From Pseudomonas moorei (GTDB taxonomy: Bacteria; Pseudomonadota; Gammaproteobacteria; Pseudomonadales; Pseudomonadaceae): a stretch of DNA of 64,000 nt. The translations under genes and the position numbers were made by a program. Below the pieces are notes generated by a model. It saw nothing but the letters and a program-made list of their open reading frames with translations, was not told where the DNA came from and did not search any database. The stretch covers positions 186,001 to 250,000 of the forward strand of contig NZ_VZPP01000008.1 of NCBI RefSeq assembly GCF_008801475.1. The letters run 5' to 3'. The number at the start of each line of letters is the position of its first letter. The first letter of the stretch is position 1. This document shows, piece after piece, positions 1-8,120 of this stretch.

Positions 1-2
1 GT

Positions 3-1013
3 GTTAACCGGGCGTTGGCTCAACTGATTGCCGAACGCAACGAACAGTGGAAAACCGAGCTGGGCTTCACCCTGAAAATTGTTGGCGTGACCGACTTGTT
101 TCTCGGCTCGATCATTGGCCGTGAAGGATTGGACGCCGGCGTGCTGACCCGATTGCCGGCCGCCAAGGGCGCTTTGGCGCAGCTACCGGGGGGTGAAGCG
201 ACAGCCCTCAATGAAGCGGTGATCAAGGACTCGGGAGCGGACATCATTGTTGAAGCCACCTTCACGAACCCGGTAGACGGTGAGCCGGCGACGTCGTTCT
301 GCCGTTGGGCGCTGGAGGGCGGCAAGCATGTCGTCACCACCAACAAGGGGCCCATTGCCTTGCACGGTAGCGAGCTCAAGGCATTGGCCCGACGTAACAA
401 CGTCGCCTTCGAATACGAAGGTTCGGTGATGAGTGGCACGCCAGTCATTCGCCTGGCCAGGCAGGCGCTGGCGGGTAGTTCCATAGGTGGTTTCGAAGGG
501 ATTCTCAACGGCACGTCCAACTTCGTTCTGACTTCCATGGAAGGTGGTCTCGGGTTTGCGGAGGCCGTGGCCAAGGCGCAGGAGCTGGGTTACGCCGAAG
601 CCGACCCGACCGCCGATGTCGAGGGGCATGACGTGCGCCTCAAGGTGGTGATCCTGGCCAACGAACTGCTGGACGCCAAGCTCACTGTCAGCGACGTCAC
701 CTGCAGCGGCATTTCGTCCCTCAGCCTTGGCGACATCGAACAGGCCCGGCAGGACGGCGCTCGCTGGAAGCTGATCGGCGCGGCGAAACGCCAAGCCGAC
801 GGTTCGATCAGTGCCAGTGTCGAGCCGCGTCTTTTGAGTAACGATCATCCGTTGGCCAGTGTTTGTGGCGCGACCAATGCCGTGTCTTTTAGCACCGGGC
901 TGCTCGGCGCCGTGACGGTTTCGGGGCCGGGGGCCGGGCGCACGGAAACAGCGTTCGCGTTGCTGTCGGACATCATCAGCATCCATCAATCCCGTGCACA
1001 CAACCAGGAGTAA
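3..1013 (+). CDS. Homoserine dehydrogenase, short form without ACT domain (5' partial)
   Basis: The reading frame is open from the window edge (..VNRALAQLI.., the tail of a GxGxVGxAL nucleotide-binding loop), so the true start lies upstream. Typical homoserine dehydrogenase blocks are visible: NKGPIALHG, YEGSVMSGTPVI, GILNGTSNF and the substrate-site run ELGYAEADPTADVEG. The enzyme interconverts homoserine and aspartate 4-semialdehyde with NAD(P). The protein stops about 330 residues in, right after the catalytic domain; the C-terminal ACT domain that lets threonine inhibit the biosynthetic enzyme is absent. That, and the aldehyde dehydrogenase gene 4 bases downstream, suggest a catabolic rather than biosynthetic role. 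Family assignment is firm; the catabolic role is inference. Confidence 0.9.
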   Translation, partial: VNRALAQLIAERNEQWKTELGFTLKIVGVTDLFLGSIIGREGLDAGVLTRLPAAKGALAQLPGGEATALNEAVIKDSGADIIVEATFTNPVDGEPATSFCRWALEGGKHVVTTNKGPIALHGSELKALARRNNVAFEYEGSVMSGTPVIRLARQALAGSSIGGFEGILNGTSNFVLTSMEGGLGFAEAVAKAQELGYAEADPTADVEGHDVRLKVVILANELLDAKLTVSDVTCSGISSLSLGDIEQARQDGARWKLIGAAKRQADGSISASVEPRLLSNDHPLASVCGATNAVSFSTGLLGAVTVSGPGAGRTETAFALLSDIISIHQSRAHNQE

Positions 1014-1017
1014 GCCT

Positions 1018-2430
1018 GTGAAACTATCGCGCCTGGCTCTGGATATCGTGGAGCCGCCCATTGAAGTCTTGAACCCGTTTGACGGCTCCGTCATCGGCAG
1101 CGTTACCAATGTCTGCGCGTCGCAGGTTCCACAGTTGCTGGAGACCGGGCGTCGGGGTGCCCGGGCTTGCGCCGCGCTGGCGCGTCATCGTCGGGCGCGC
1201 ATTCTCGAGCAAGCGGCGATCAACATCGAGCATGAGGCCGGCGCGTTTGCCAGGCTGATCGTCGCCGAGGCCGGAAAGACTCTTAAACAGGCGGAAAAAG
1301 AGGTCAAGCGCTGCATCAACACCCTGAAGTTGTCGGCCGAGGAAGCCAAGCGCAATGCCGGCGAGGTGGTGCCGTTCGATGCGTATGAAGGGTCCGAATC
1401 GCGTCAGGGCTGGTTTTCTCGCGAGCCGTTGGGCCTGGTCGTCGCGATCACGCCATACAACGATCCGTTGAATCTGGTGGCGCACAAGCTCGGTCCGGCC
1501 ATCGCGGGCGGTAATGCGGTGATTCTCAAACCGTCGGAGCTCGCGCCGTTGTCGGCCATCAAGCTGGTGTCCTGTCTGGTCGCGGCGGGCTTGCCGGAAA
1601 CAGTGGTGACGGTCGCCACCGGTGGTGCGGAGCTGGGCAAGGCGTTGGTCGCTTCCCGTGACGTGCGGATGATTTCCTTTACCGGCGGCTTCGTCACCGG
1701 GGAGCAGATCGCCCGCACGGCCGGATTGAAGAAACTGGCCATGGACCTGGGCGGCAATGCGCCGGTGATCGTCATGGGGGACTGCGACCTGGAGGCTGCC
1801 GTCGAGAGTTGCCTGTCCGGCGCCTTCTGGGCGGCGGGGCAGAACTGCGTAGGCACTCAGCGCTTGCTGATTCAGGCATCGATTTATGAAGCCTTTCGAG
1901 AGCGTTTCGTCAGCAAGGCCCGAGCGCTGGTGGTTGGCGACCCCTTGCTGGCCGATACCGATATCGGGCCGATGATTACGACGCAAGCGGCACAGAATGC
2001 CGAGCAAGTCGTGAACGAGGCGTTGCAAGCGGGCGCGACTTTGCTTTGCGGCCACCGGCGCCAGGGATCGTGCTACGCCGCGACTGTGCTGGAAAACGTC
2101 GATCATTCCAGCCGGCTATGGCGCAATGAAGTGTTCGCTCCGGTGGTGGTCCTGCAGTGCTTTGAATCGTTCGACGAAGCCATCGATTTGGCCAATGAAC
2201 CCGAATACAGCTTGCATGCGGGGATATTCACCAATGATCTGGCGACGGCGATGAGCGCCGCACGGAGGATCGAAGCCGGCGGGGTGATGATCAACGACTC
2301 TTCCGATTACCGCTTCGATGCGATGCCGTTTGGCGGTTCGAAGTACGGCAGCCTGGGCCGGGAAGGGGTGCGTTTTGCCTATGAGGAAATGACCCAGCCC
2401 AAGGTGGTGTGTTTGAACACCTTGGGTTAG
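1018..2430 (+). CDS. NAD(P)-dependent aldehyde dehydrogenase
   Basis: 470-residue aldehyde dehydrogenase. The GTG at 1018 is preferred because CAGGAG lies 8 bases upstream and the gene then follows the homoserine dehydrogenase by 4 bases; an earlier GTG at 994 would overlap it. The catalytic cysteine is seen in GQNCVG (C277). The usual general-base glutamate of ELGG is an aspartate here (MDLGGNAP, D243), as in some phosphonate/sulfonate or semialdehyde branches of the superfamily. The C-terminal MPFGGSKYGSLGREG block is present. From its operon partner the likely substrate is aspartate 4-semialdehyde, giving aspartate; this is inference. Other small aldehydes are possible. Confidence 0.85.
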   Translation: MKLSRLALDIVEPPIEVLNPFDGSVIGSVTNVCASQVPQLLETGRRGARACAALARHRRARILEQAAINIEHEAGAFARLIVAEAGKTLKQAEKEVKRCINTLKLSAEEAKRNAGEVVPFDAYEGSESRQGWFSREPLGLVVAITPYNDPLNLVAHKLGPAIAGGNAVILKPSELAPLSAIKLVSCLVAAGLPETVVTVATGGAELGKALVASRDVRMISFTGGFVTGEQIARTAGLKKLAMDLGGNAPVIVMGDCDLEAAVESCLSGAFWAAGQNCVGTQRLLIQASIYEAFRERFVSKARALVVGDPLLADTDIGPMITTQAAQNAEQVVNEALQAGATLLCGHRRQGSCYAATVLENVDHSSRLWRNEVFAPVVVLQCFESFDEAIDLANEPEYSLHAGIFTNDLATAMSAARRIEAGGVMINDSSDYRFDAMPFGGSKYGSLGREGVRFAYEEMTQPKVVCLNTLG

Positions 2431-2461
2431 ACGATTCAGAAAGGTCTGGTCAGGTCGTAGG

Positions 2462-2499
2462 GCGTTGGGCAGGTTTGGTCACCTGCCCGACGCTTTTTT
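2462..2499 (+). terminator. Rho-independent terminator after the dehydrogenase pair
   Basis: A 13-bp stem (2462-2474 with 2481-2493, one G-T wobble, 6-base loop) is followed by six T. It lies 32 bases after the aldehyde dehydrogenase stop. Confidence 0.9.
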
Positions 2500-2650
2500 A
2501 TTTAACGGGAACGGGGGCAGGCGGTAGCGCCGCGGCAGCAAGAACTCCGAGCAGGCTTGGATTCTCGACAGGAATGCAATGTATAAAATTAATGAATTTT
2601 TATTATCGCTTTTCATGACCTAAGTTGATTCAAGGACATGGAGAACCGCC

Positions 2651-3367
2651 TTGAAATCACTACCACTCAACTCAGCCGAAAAGTTTGATAACACACGGGC
2701 CAATGAGTACGGACGACAGAGCCGTATCGCACTGGCAGGTTATGACGCCTGTCAGGACTTGGCGGCGTGCATGCTCGCGGCAAGCCTTGGCAGTAGGGGC
2801 TCTGCAAAAATACTGGTTGTCGGCGCTGGCGGTACGGCGCAAGAGATCATTGCAATGGCCGGGCTTGAGCCGGGGTGGCGCTTCACCGCCGTTGATCCAT
2901 CCGGGCCGATGCTTGAAGCCGCGAAACAGCAGTTGGCCGCAAACAACCTGCTGGAAAGAACGGATCTGCATCTTGGGCACGTTGAAGATTTGGCGGCAGA
3001 TGAGTCCTACGACGCAGCCACTTTGATCGGTGTGCTCCATCATCTCGATGGCGATGATGCCAAAGGACAAGTTTTACGATCCATTCAAGCTCGTCTGAAA
3101 CCAGGGGCTCCGCTGATCGTCGCAGGCAATCAATATGCCTATGCCAGCCAGCCATTACTCCTCGCTGCCTGGGGGCAACGCTGGCGGCAGCACGGAGCCA
3201 GCCCGGATGAAGTGAAAGTCAAACTGGGGAAAATTCTTCAAGGCGCCGACCCTCCACATTCTGAGGCGGCGGTTCAAAAGCTGTTGCATGACGCGGGGTT
3301 CGGGGACGCTACCCGTTTTTTCAGCAGCCTGTTCTGGAGTGCCTGGTTGACGTGTAAAACAGTCTGA
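2651..3367 (+). CDS. Class I SAM-dependent methyltransferase
   Basis: 238 residues starting with TTG at 2651; GGAG at 2640-2643 fits this start, and no in-frame ATG lies close by. Motif I is seen as ILVVGAGGTAQEI (about residues 54-66), followed by the acidic VDPS block that contacts the ribose of S-adenosylmethionine, and the post-motif YDAATLIGVLHHL. This is the Rossmann methyltransferase fold of the UbiE/Methyltransf_25 type. The acceptor cannot be read from the sequence. It stands alone downstream of a terminator and is followed by 214 bases without a gene, so it is probably monocistronic. Confidence 0.8.
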   Translation: MKSLPLNSAEKFDNTRANEYGRQSRIALAGYDACQDLAACMLAASLGSRGSAKILVVGAGGTAQEIIAMAGLEPGWRFTAVDPSGPMLEAAKQQLAANNLLERTDLHLGHVEDLAADESYDAATLIGVLHHLDGDDAKGQVLRSIQARLKPGAPLIVAGNQYAYASQPLLLAAWGQRWRQHGASPDEVKVKLGKILQGADPPHSEAAVQKLLHDAGFGDATRFFSSLFWSAWLTCKTV

Positions 3368-3581
3368 ACAGGGAGGTGAGAGGCAGTGACCAGCCGTGCA
3401 CGGCCAATCATGGTTACAACGCGTGTCGGTCAAATCCGATGCAGTCGCGGATCAGAAGCAAAGCAAGCAGGCGGCAAGTGGAGCGCACTTCGCAGCCGAT
3501 GATCAGACCGTTTGAACTCTCTCAAATCAGGCGCAATCGTACCCATACAGTGTCAGGTTTTGCCTGTCAGGAGAGGATCAA

Positions 3582-3734
3582 ATGAAACGTACAACGGCAT
3601 TGATTCTGGCGTTATCAACCACCTTGCTGCTCGGTGGCTGCTGGCCTTACTGGCATGATCATGATGGCCACGGCCATGATCATGGTCGCTACTATGGTGG
3701 CGAGCGGGGCGGTGAGGAATACCACCGTAATTAG
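3582..3734 (+). CDS. Small histidine-rich lipoprotein
   Basis: A 50-residue gene with a strong ribosome-binding site (AGGAGAGG, 3569-3576) six bases before ATG. The N-terminus is a lipoprotein signal peptide (MKRTTALIL..LLLGGC, lipobox LGGC with C20). The mature 31-residue peptide is very rich in His, Asp, Gly and Tyr (HDHDGHGHDHG), which suggests binding of a divalent metal at the membrane surface. Residue 21 is Trp, so Lol sorting does not clearly point to inner-membrane retention. Function unknown; metal buffering is inference. It stands alone. Confidence 0.75.
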   Translation: MKRTTALILALSTTLLLGGCWPYWHDHDGHGHDHGRYYGGERGGEEYHRN

Positions 3735-4050
3735 CCTGTCTGCGCATCAGGATCAAGGTGCGCAAGCAAAGAGGATCGGGTGGGCTAACCAGGTTCGTCC
3801 TGACCACCCAGACCTCCGCATTGACAGATACAATGGCGCCGCTTGATCAACCGGCACCCGATGCAATGGGCTGCACCCCGTCCCATCCTGCTTCCCTGCT
3901 GGCCCACATGAAGATTGTTGCCCCAGGCCAGACAGAAGGGCCGCTTTTTCAATAAAATCGAACCCTGACTGCCATTGATCTGTGTCTACAGGATCAAGGG
4001 CAATTCATACTGCCTGTCTACCACCACTCATTCCTCCAAGATCGACACCC
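3735..4050. other. Intergenic region with one inverted repeat
   Basis: 316 bases without a recognisable gene. The only structure noticed is an inverted repeat TTGATC-TGT (3975-3983) / ACA-G-GATCAA (3988-3997), 54 bases upstream of the DUF4337 start. It may be part of that gene's promoter or leader; nothing else was seen. Confidence 0.4.
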
Positions 4051-4629
4051 ATGCCTGAAGAGTTCGAAGTTCCCAGCCCACATGAGCAGCATATTGAGCA
4101 CACCACCCATCATGCGCATGCACAAGGCGACGGCTTTGCCAGCAAGATTGCGGTGATGACAGCCATCATGGCGACCGTCGGTGCCTTGATGAGCTACCAG
4201 GCCGGCTCAACGGAGAGTGAGGCGGCCATGGACAAAAACAACGCCGCCATCCAGAAGACCGAAGCCGCCAACGAGTGGAATTACTACCAGGCCAAGTCCA
4301 GCCGGCAGAACCTGTCGGACCTGGCGAGCCATCTCCCGGGGCTGGATTCCGCCCACTATGCCGCTGAGGCGCGGCGGTATGGGGAACAGAAAGAAGAGGC
4401 GCGCAAGAAGGCCGAGACACTCGAACAAGCGGCACGCGAGTGGGACGAGAAGTCAGAGCAGGTGCTGCATCAGCATCACCGCTGGGCCCAGGCAATGACG
4501 GCGATTCAAATCGCCATTTCGCTGGCGGCCATTACTTTGCTGACGCGTAAGGAATGGCTCAAGCGGGTCTCGTTTGGTGCCGCCGGCGTTGGCGTTTTGT
4601 TGGGTTCGATGGCCTGGCTGCATATCTAA
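4051..4629 (+). CDS. DUF4337 family membrane protein
   Basis: 192 residues from ATG 4051 (MPEEFEVPSPHEQ). The same frame is open for 23 further codons upstream, but the family begins with this acidic EFEVP..HEH segment. Three predicted membrane segments: about residues 32-50 (IAVMTAIMATVGALMSY), 150-166 and 172-190. A long charged helical region between the first and second carries many Glu, Lys, Ala and Gln residues and could be a coiled coil. DUF4337 proteins have no established function. It is followed by the convergent regulator gene 68 bases away. Confidence 0.8.
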   Translation: MPEEFEVPSPHEQHIEHTTHHAHAQGDGFASKIAVMTAIMATVGALMSYQAGSTESEAAMDKNNAAIQKTEAANEWNYYQAKSSRQNLSDLASHLPGLDSAHYAAEARRYGEQKEEARKKAETLEQAAREWDEKSEQVLHQHHRWAQAMTAIQIAISLAAITLLTRKEWLKRVSFGAAGVGVLLGSMAWLHI

Positions 4630-4697
4630 GCGCGGCGACCAGCCGTTCGCTGGCTGAATATTCCCGGGGATTTCGAACGCATGGACGCGATCCACGG

Positions 4698-6293
4698 TCA
4701 CTCAGGCAACCCGGCCAGGCGCAGTCCATCGGCGAAGCGTGCAAAATCCTCGGGACGCTGGATCGGCAACCAGCCTTTCAGGTTGCAAAGGCGCAAGGCG
4801 GGATCCAGCTCCCGTAGCCGCTGCATTGCCAACCTCGCTTTATCCATTCGTCCACTGAGGGCATGACTGGCCGCCAGCAGGGCCACCGGGGGCAGGAAAC
4901 TGGGCAGGTTGCCCAAGCCCTTTTCCGCCCAATCCGTCGCGAGATCCAGGCGTCCGGCGAAGAAGTGCGCCAGGGCCATCCCGACCTGCATCCTGAACAT
5001 TTCCGGGTCCAGCGGACTCAAGCGGACAGCATGGGTCAGGTGCTCGATGGCGGCGTCTGTTTCACCACGCAGTGCGCGCAGGATGCCGCCCAGGAACCAG
5101 GCCGGGGCGAGGTTGGGATTGAGCAGGCGTGCCCTGTCGAGCAAGGCAATTCCGCCGTCCACATCTCCGGTGAGATGGCTCAATGCATGACCGCCTCGGG
5201 TCAACGCGACCGCATCATCCCGGCCAAGCGTCACCGCCAGACGCGCAAGCCGTACCCCCTCAGCGATCTCTTGCGCCTGATCGGTCATCCAGCCATTGAT
5301 CTTGCGCCAGAAGTGGCACCAGGCGGCCATGCCATAGGCCGAGGCAAATTCCCCATCGAGCTCGATGGCCTTGTAGAACAACGGCAGCGCCTCGTCGAGG
5401 GCTTCCCGGGTGCCGTTGTGCAGTTTTGCCATGGCGCGCAAATAGTAGTCGTAGGCGTCCAGGCTTTCCGTCGGTTTGCGTTTGGCGCGTTCGATTTCTG
5501 CCCGTTCGAGTTGCGGTGCAATGGCACCGACGACGCTTTGGGTGATTTGATCCTGCAGCTCGAAGAGGTCATTGAGCGCGCCTTCGAAACGCTCCGCCCA
5601 GATATGCGTCCCGCTCGTCGCATCGATGAGTTGCCCGGTGATGCGTACCCTGTTTCCGCACTTGCGCACGCTGCCTTCGAGCAGGTAGCGAACGCCCAGT
5701 GCCTGGCTGATGCCCTTGGCGTCCACCGTCTGCCCCTTGTAGGTGAAGCTCGAATTGCGCGCGATGACGAACAGCCAGCGGATACGCGACAGGGCAGCGA
5801 TGAGGTCTTCCACGATGCCGTCGGCAAAATACTCCTGCTCCGGATCGCCGCTCAGATTCTGGAAGGGCAAGACGGTAATCGAAGGTTTGTCCGGGAGGAC
5901 GAGCGAGGAGGGCATTTCCTTCGGCGTTGTGGGCGAGTATTCGTCGATGGCAGGCCGGTCAGACTGCCGCGCTTCACCGTTCCCGCCGACCCTGATCTGG
6001 CCGACGAAGCGGTAGCCCTTGCGGGCGACGGTGCGCAGCAGGCGCTGTTCCTCACCGGTATCGTCAATGGCCTTGCGCACCGCATTGATGTGACTGGTGA
6101 TCGTCGACTCCGAGACGATCCGGCCGTTCCATACCGCCTTGAGCAGGTCGTCTTTGCTGAGAACGCGATCGGGGTTGTTGACGAACAGCAGCAACAGATC
6201 GAACACCTGCGGCCCGACGGTCACGACTTGCCCGCGCAAGGTGAGTTCCCGACGCTCCTCATCGAGCAGGTAGTCTTCAAACACGAATGGCAA
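4698..6293 (-). CDS. Winged-helix / TolB-like / TPR transcriptional regulator (CadC-type output)
   Basis: About 531 residues. The N-terminal OmpR/PhoB-type winged helix (VFEDYLLDEERRELTLRGQ..KGYRFVGQI, about the first 100 residues) is followed by a FlgO/TolB-N-like domain (ITVLPFQNLSGDPEQEYFADGIVEDLIAALSRI, about 140-255) and a C-terminal run of tetratricopeptide-like helices to the end. No transmembrane segment separates the domains, unlike true CadC, so it is probably cytoplasmic. Start is uncertain: TTG at 6293 gives MPFVFEDY, the usual family N-terminus, while TTG at 6323 would add ten residues. It is divergent from the SDR/cupin genes and may control them; that is inference. Confidence 0.8.
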   Translation of the reverse strand: MPFVFEDYLLDEERRELTLRGQVVTVGPQVFDLLLLFVNNPDRVLSKDDLLKAVWNGRIVSESTITSHINAVRKAIDDTGEEQRLLRTVARKGYRFVGQIRVGGNGEARQSDRPAIDEYSPTTPKEMPSSLVLPDKPSITVLPFQNLSGDPEQEYFADGIVEDLIAALSRIRWLFVIARNSSFTYKGQTVDAKGISQALGVRYLLEGSVRKCGNRVRITGQLIDATSGTHIWAERFEGALNDLFELQDQITQSVVGAIAPQLERAEIERAKRKPTESLDAYDYYLRAMAKLHNGTREALDEALPLFYKAIELDGEFASAYGMAAWCHFWRKINGWMTDQAQEIAEGVRLARLAVTLGRDDAVALTRGGHALSHLTGDVDGGIALLDRARLLNPNLAPAWFLGGILRALRGETDAAIEHLTHAVRLSPLDPEMFRMQVGMALAHFFAGRLDLATDWAEKGLGNLPSFLPPVALLAASHALSGRMDKARLAMQRLRELDPALRLCNLKGWLPIQRPEDFARFADGLRLAGLPE

Positions 6294-6552
6294 AGTGGGG
6301 ATCCCCTGGCGAAGCGCCCTCAACTCCGTGTCCCAGGCGGCTGACGATTAGTAGTGGATATTGATGATACGGCAGCGCAAAACCCGCCGCACTGTCTGCG
6401 GCCGAGGCAAGCTCGGACTGTGGCGTCTTTGGACGAAAAACCAAGGCTCAGTGGAGGGAAACCCACAGCTGGCACAAGGACTTCGTTCACCCACGCAGGC
6501 AACCTTCTCTTACACCGACGCAATGGTTGCAGTCGACACGTGGAGAAAGCCC

Positions 6553-7314
6553 ATGAAGATCGTCGTCATCGGAGGCTCCGGCCTCATCGGATCAAAACTT
6601 GTGAAGAACCTGCGCGAGCGCGGCCATGACGTGCTCGCAGCGAGCCCCAGCACGGGCGTCAACAGCATCACCCGCGAGGGCCTGGCCGAGGCGATGGACG
6701 GGGCCGATATCGTCGTCGACGTGGCGAACGCGCCGTCGTGGGAGGACCAGGCCGTCCTTGAGTTTTTCCAGACATCGAGCCGTAACCTGCTGGCCGCCGA
6801 AGCGGCTGCCGGGGTCCGGCATCACGTCGCGCTGTCGATTGTCGGGACCGAGCGGCTGCCAGAAAACGGCTATTTCCGGGCCAAGGTCGCACAGGAGAAC
6901 CTGATCAAGGCATCCGGCATTCCTTACTCCATTCTGCGTGCCACGCAGTTCTTCGAATTCGTCGGCGGCATTGCCGATTCGTTTACCGTCGGCGAAGAAC
7001 TTTGCGTTTCGCCAGCGCTGATCCAGCCGTTGGCGTCCGACGACGTGGTGGCGGCACTCACCGACGTCGTGCTGGCCGCGCCGCTCAATGGCACCGTCGA
7101 AGTCGCGGGGCCCGAGGCCATGCCGATTGACGAGCTGATCAGGCGTTTTCTGCGGGCCACTCGGGATACTCGCCGGGTCGTACCGGACGTACACGCGCGC
7201 TATTACGGCGCCGTGCTTGACGATCAATCGCTGACCCCCGGCCACAACCCGCGCCTGGGGACGATCCGTTTCGAAGACTGGCTCAACCAGTCAATGGCGC
7301 AAGCAAGCCGCTGA
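6553..7314 (+). CDS. Atypical SDR / NmrA-like NAD(P)-binding protein
   Basis: 253 residues from ATG 6553, seven bases after GGAG (6542-6545). The dinucleotide-binding loop is MKIVVIGGSGLIGSKL (residues 1-16). The chain continues as an atypical short-chain dehydrogenase of the NmrA/YwnB type: VVDVANAPSW, HHVALSIVGTERL, YFRAKVAQENLIKASGIPYSILRATQFFEF. The YxxxK pair is present as YFRAK. Members act as NAD(P)-dependent reductases or redox sensors; the substrate is not deducible. It is followed 82 bases later by a periplasmic cupin in the same direction, so the two may be co-transcribed. Confidence 0.85.
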   Translation: MKIVVIGGSGLIGSKLVKNLRERGHDVLAASPSTGVNSITREGLAEAMDGADIVVDVANAPSWEDQAVLEFFQTSSRNLLAAEAAAGVRHHVALSIVGTERLPENGYFRAKVAQENLIKASGIPYSILRATQFFEFVGGIADSFTVGEELCVSPALIQPLASDDVVAALTDVVLAAPLNGTVEVAGPEAMPIDELIRRFLRATRDTRRVVPDVHARYYGAVLDDQSLTPGHNPRLGTIRFEDWLNQSMAQASR

Positions 7315-7396
7315 AGCCTCCAGCAACAGCTCAGGAAGGCGTCGCCCCGATCATGGGGCGCGCCGTCATCACACCTATCCACGAAGGAGTTTTGCC

Positions 7397-7810
7397 ATGG
7401 TTACCCGATATCTATTGGCTGCGGCTTTCGCAGCACTGTCGATCGGCACAGCGTCGGCCACTGAGCCGCCCCCCGGCAAGGTGACCGTCGTGTTTGACCG
7501 TCCCATTCCCAACATCCCCGGCAAGAGCATGAAGGGTGTGGTCGTCGAGTATGGGCCGGGCGCCGCATCGCCATCCCACACCCATCCGAAAACGGCCTTC
7601 ATCTATGCCACGGTGCTGGAGGGGGCGTTTCGCATCAAAGTCAAAGGCCAGCCGGAAAAGATCTACCACGTCGGCGAAAACTTCGTAGAGGAGCCGGGCT
7701 CCGTGCACGAAGTCAGCGCCAACGCCAGCGACACCGATCTTGCACGCCTGTTGGCCGTGTTCGTTCTCGACACCGGCGAACAGACGCTGGTCACCCCCAT
7801 CAAGAAATGA
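7397..7810 (+). CDS. Periplasmic single-domain cupin
   Basis: 137 residues with a Sec signal peptide (about residues 1-21, cleavage after ASA) and a strong GGAG ahead of ATG 7397. Cupin motif 1 is seen as PSHTHPKTAFIYATVLEGAFRIKV (metal ligands from HTH and a downstream residue) and motif 2 as GENFVEEPGSVHEVSANAS (His ligand). It is a small exported metal-binding beta-barrel of the kind often found next to NmrA-like SDR genes in Pseudomonas. Enzymatic role unknown. Confidence 0.85.
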   Translation: MVTRYLLAAAFAALSIGTASATEPPPGKVTVVFDRPIPNIPGKSMKGVVVEYGPGAASPSHTHPKTAFIYATVLEGAFRIKVKGQPEKIYHVGENFVEEPGSVHEVSANASDTDLARLLAVFVLDTGEQTLVTPIKK

Positions 7811-8120
7811 GCGGGTCAACGTGCTCATAAAGGCTCGACAGCAGCGTCAGGGCGGCAGACCAGTGCTGCCCTGGCATTCCTTTGTCCTGGTTTTGGGAAG
7901 GGTGCCGGGGGGTAAGAAACAGAGGCAAAGCGTGTATGACGGCATGGTGTTGGACATACACAATGACCCGAACAGGCAACATGACTTTTTCTTCATGTTC
8001 AGCAGTCGCGTTGAAGCGCCGTCTACACTCAGACCCTATAAGACACACCTGCCGCAACCGGCAAGTTGCGGTGATAGTTATCGGGTCCTGCCACTGCGCA
8101 TACACTCCGAGAGCAGTTCA
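7811..8120. other. Intergenic region ahead of the acyltransferase
   Basis: 310 bases. The frame of the acyltransferase stays open through most of it, but no signal peptide, ribosome-binding site or family similarity supports an earlier start. No repeat or terminator with a T-run was seen. Confidence 0.4.

Noticed and set aside
4863..6344. 493-codon open frame on the plus strand
   Set aside because: It is antisense to the winged-helix/TPR regulator, whose domains are intact; the antisense translation shows no recognisable fold. High GC makes such shadow frames common.
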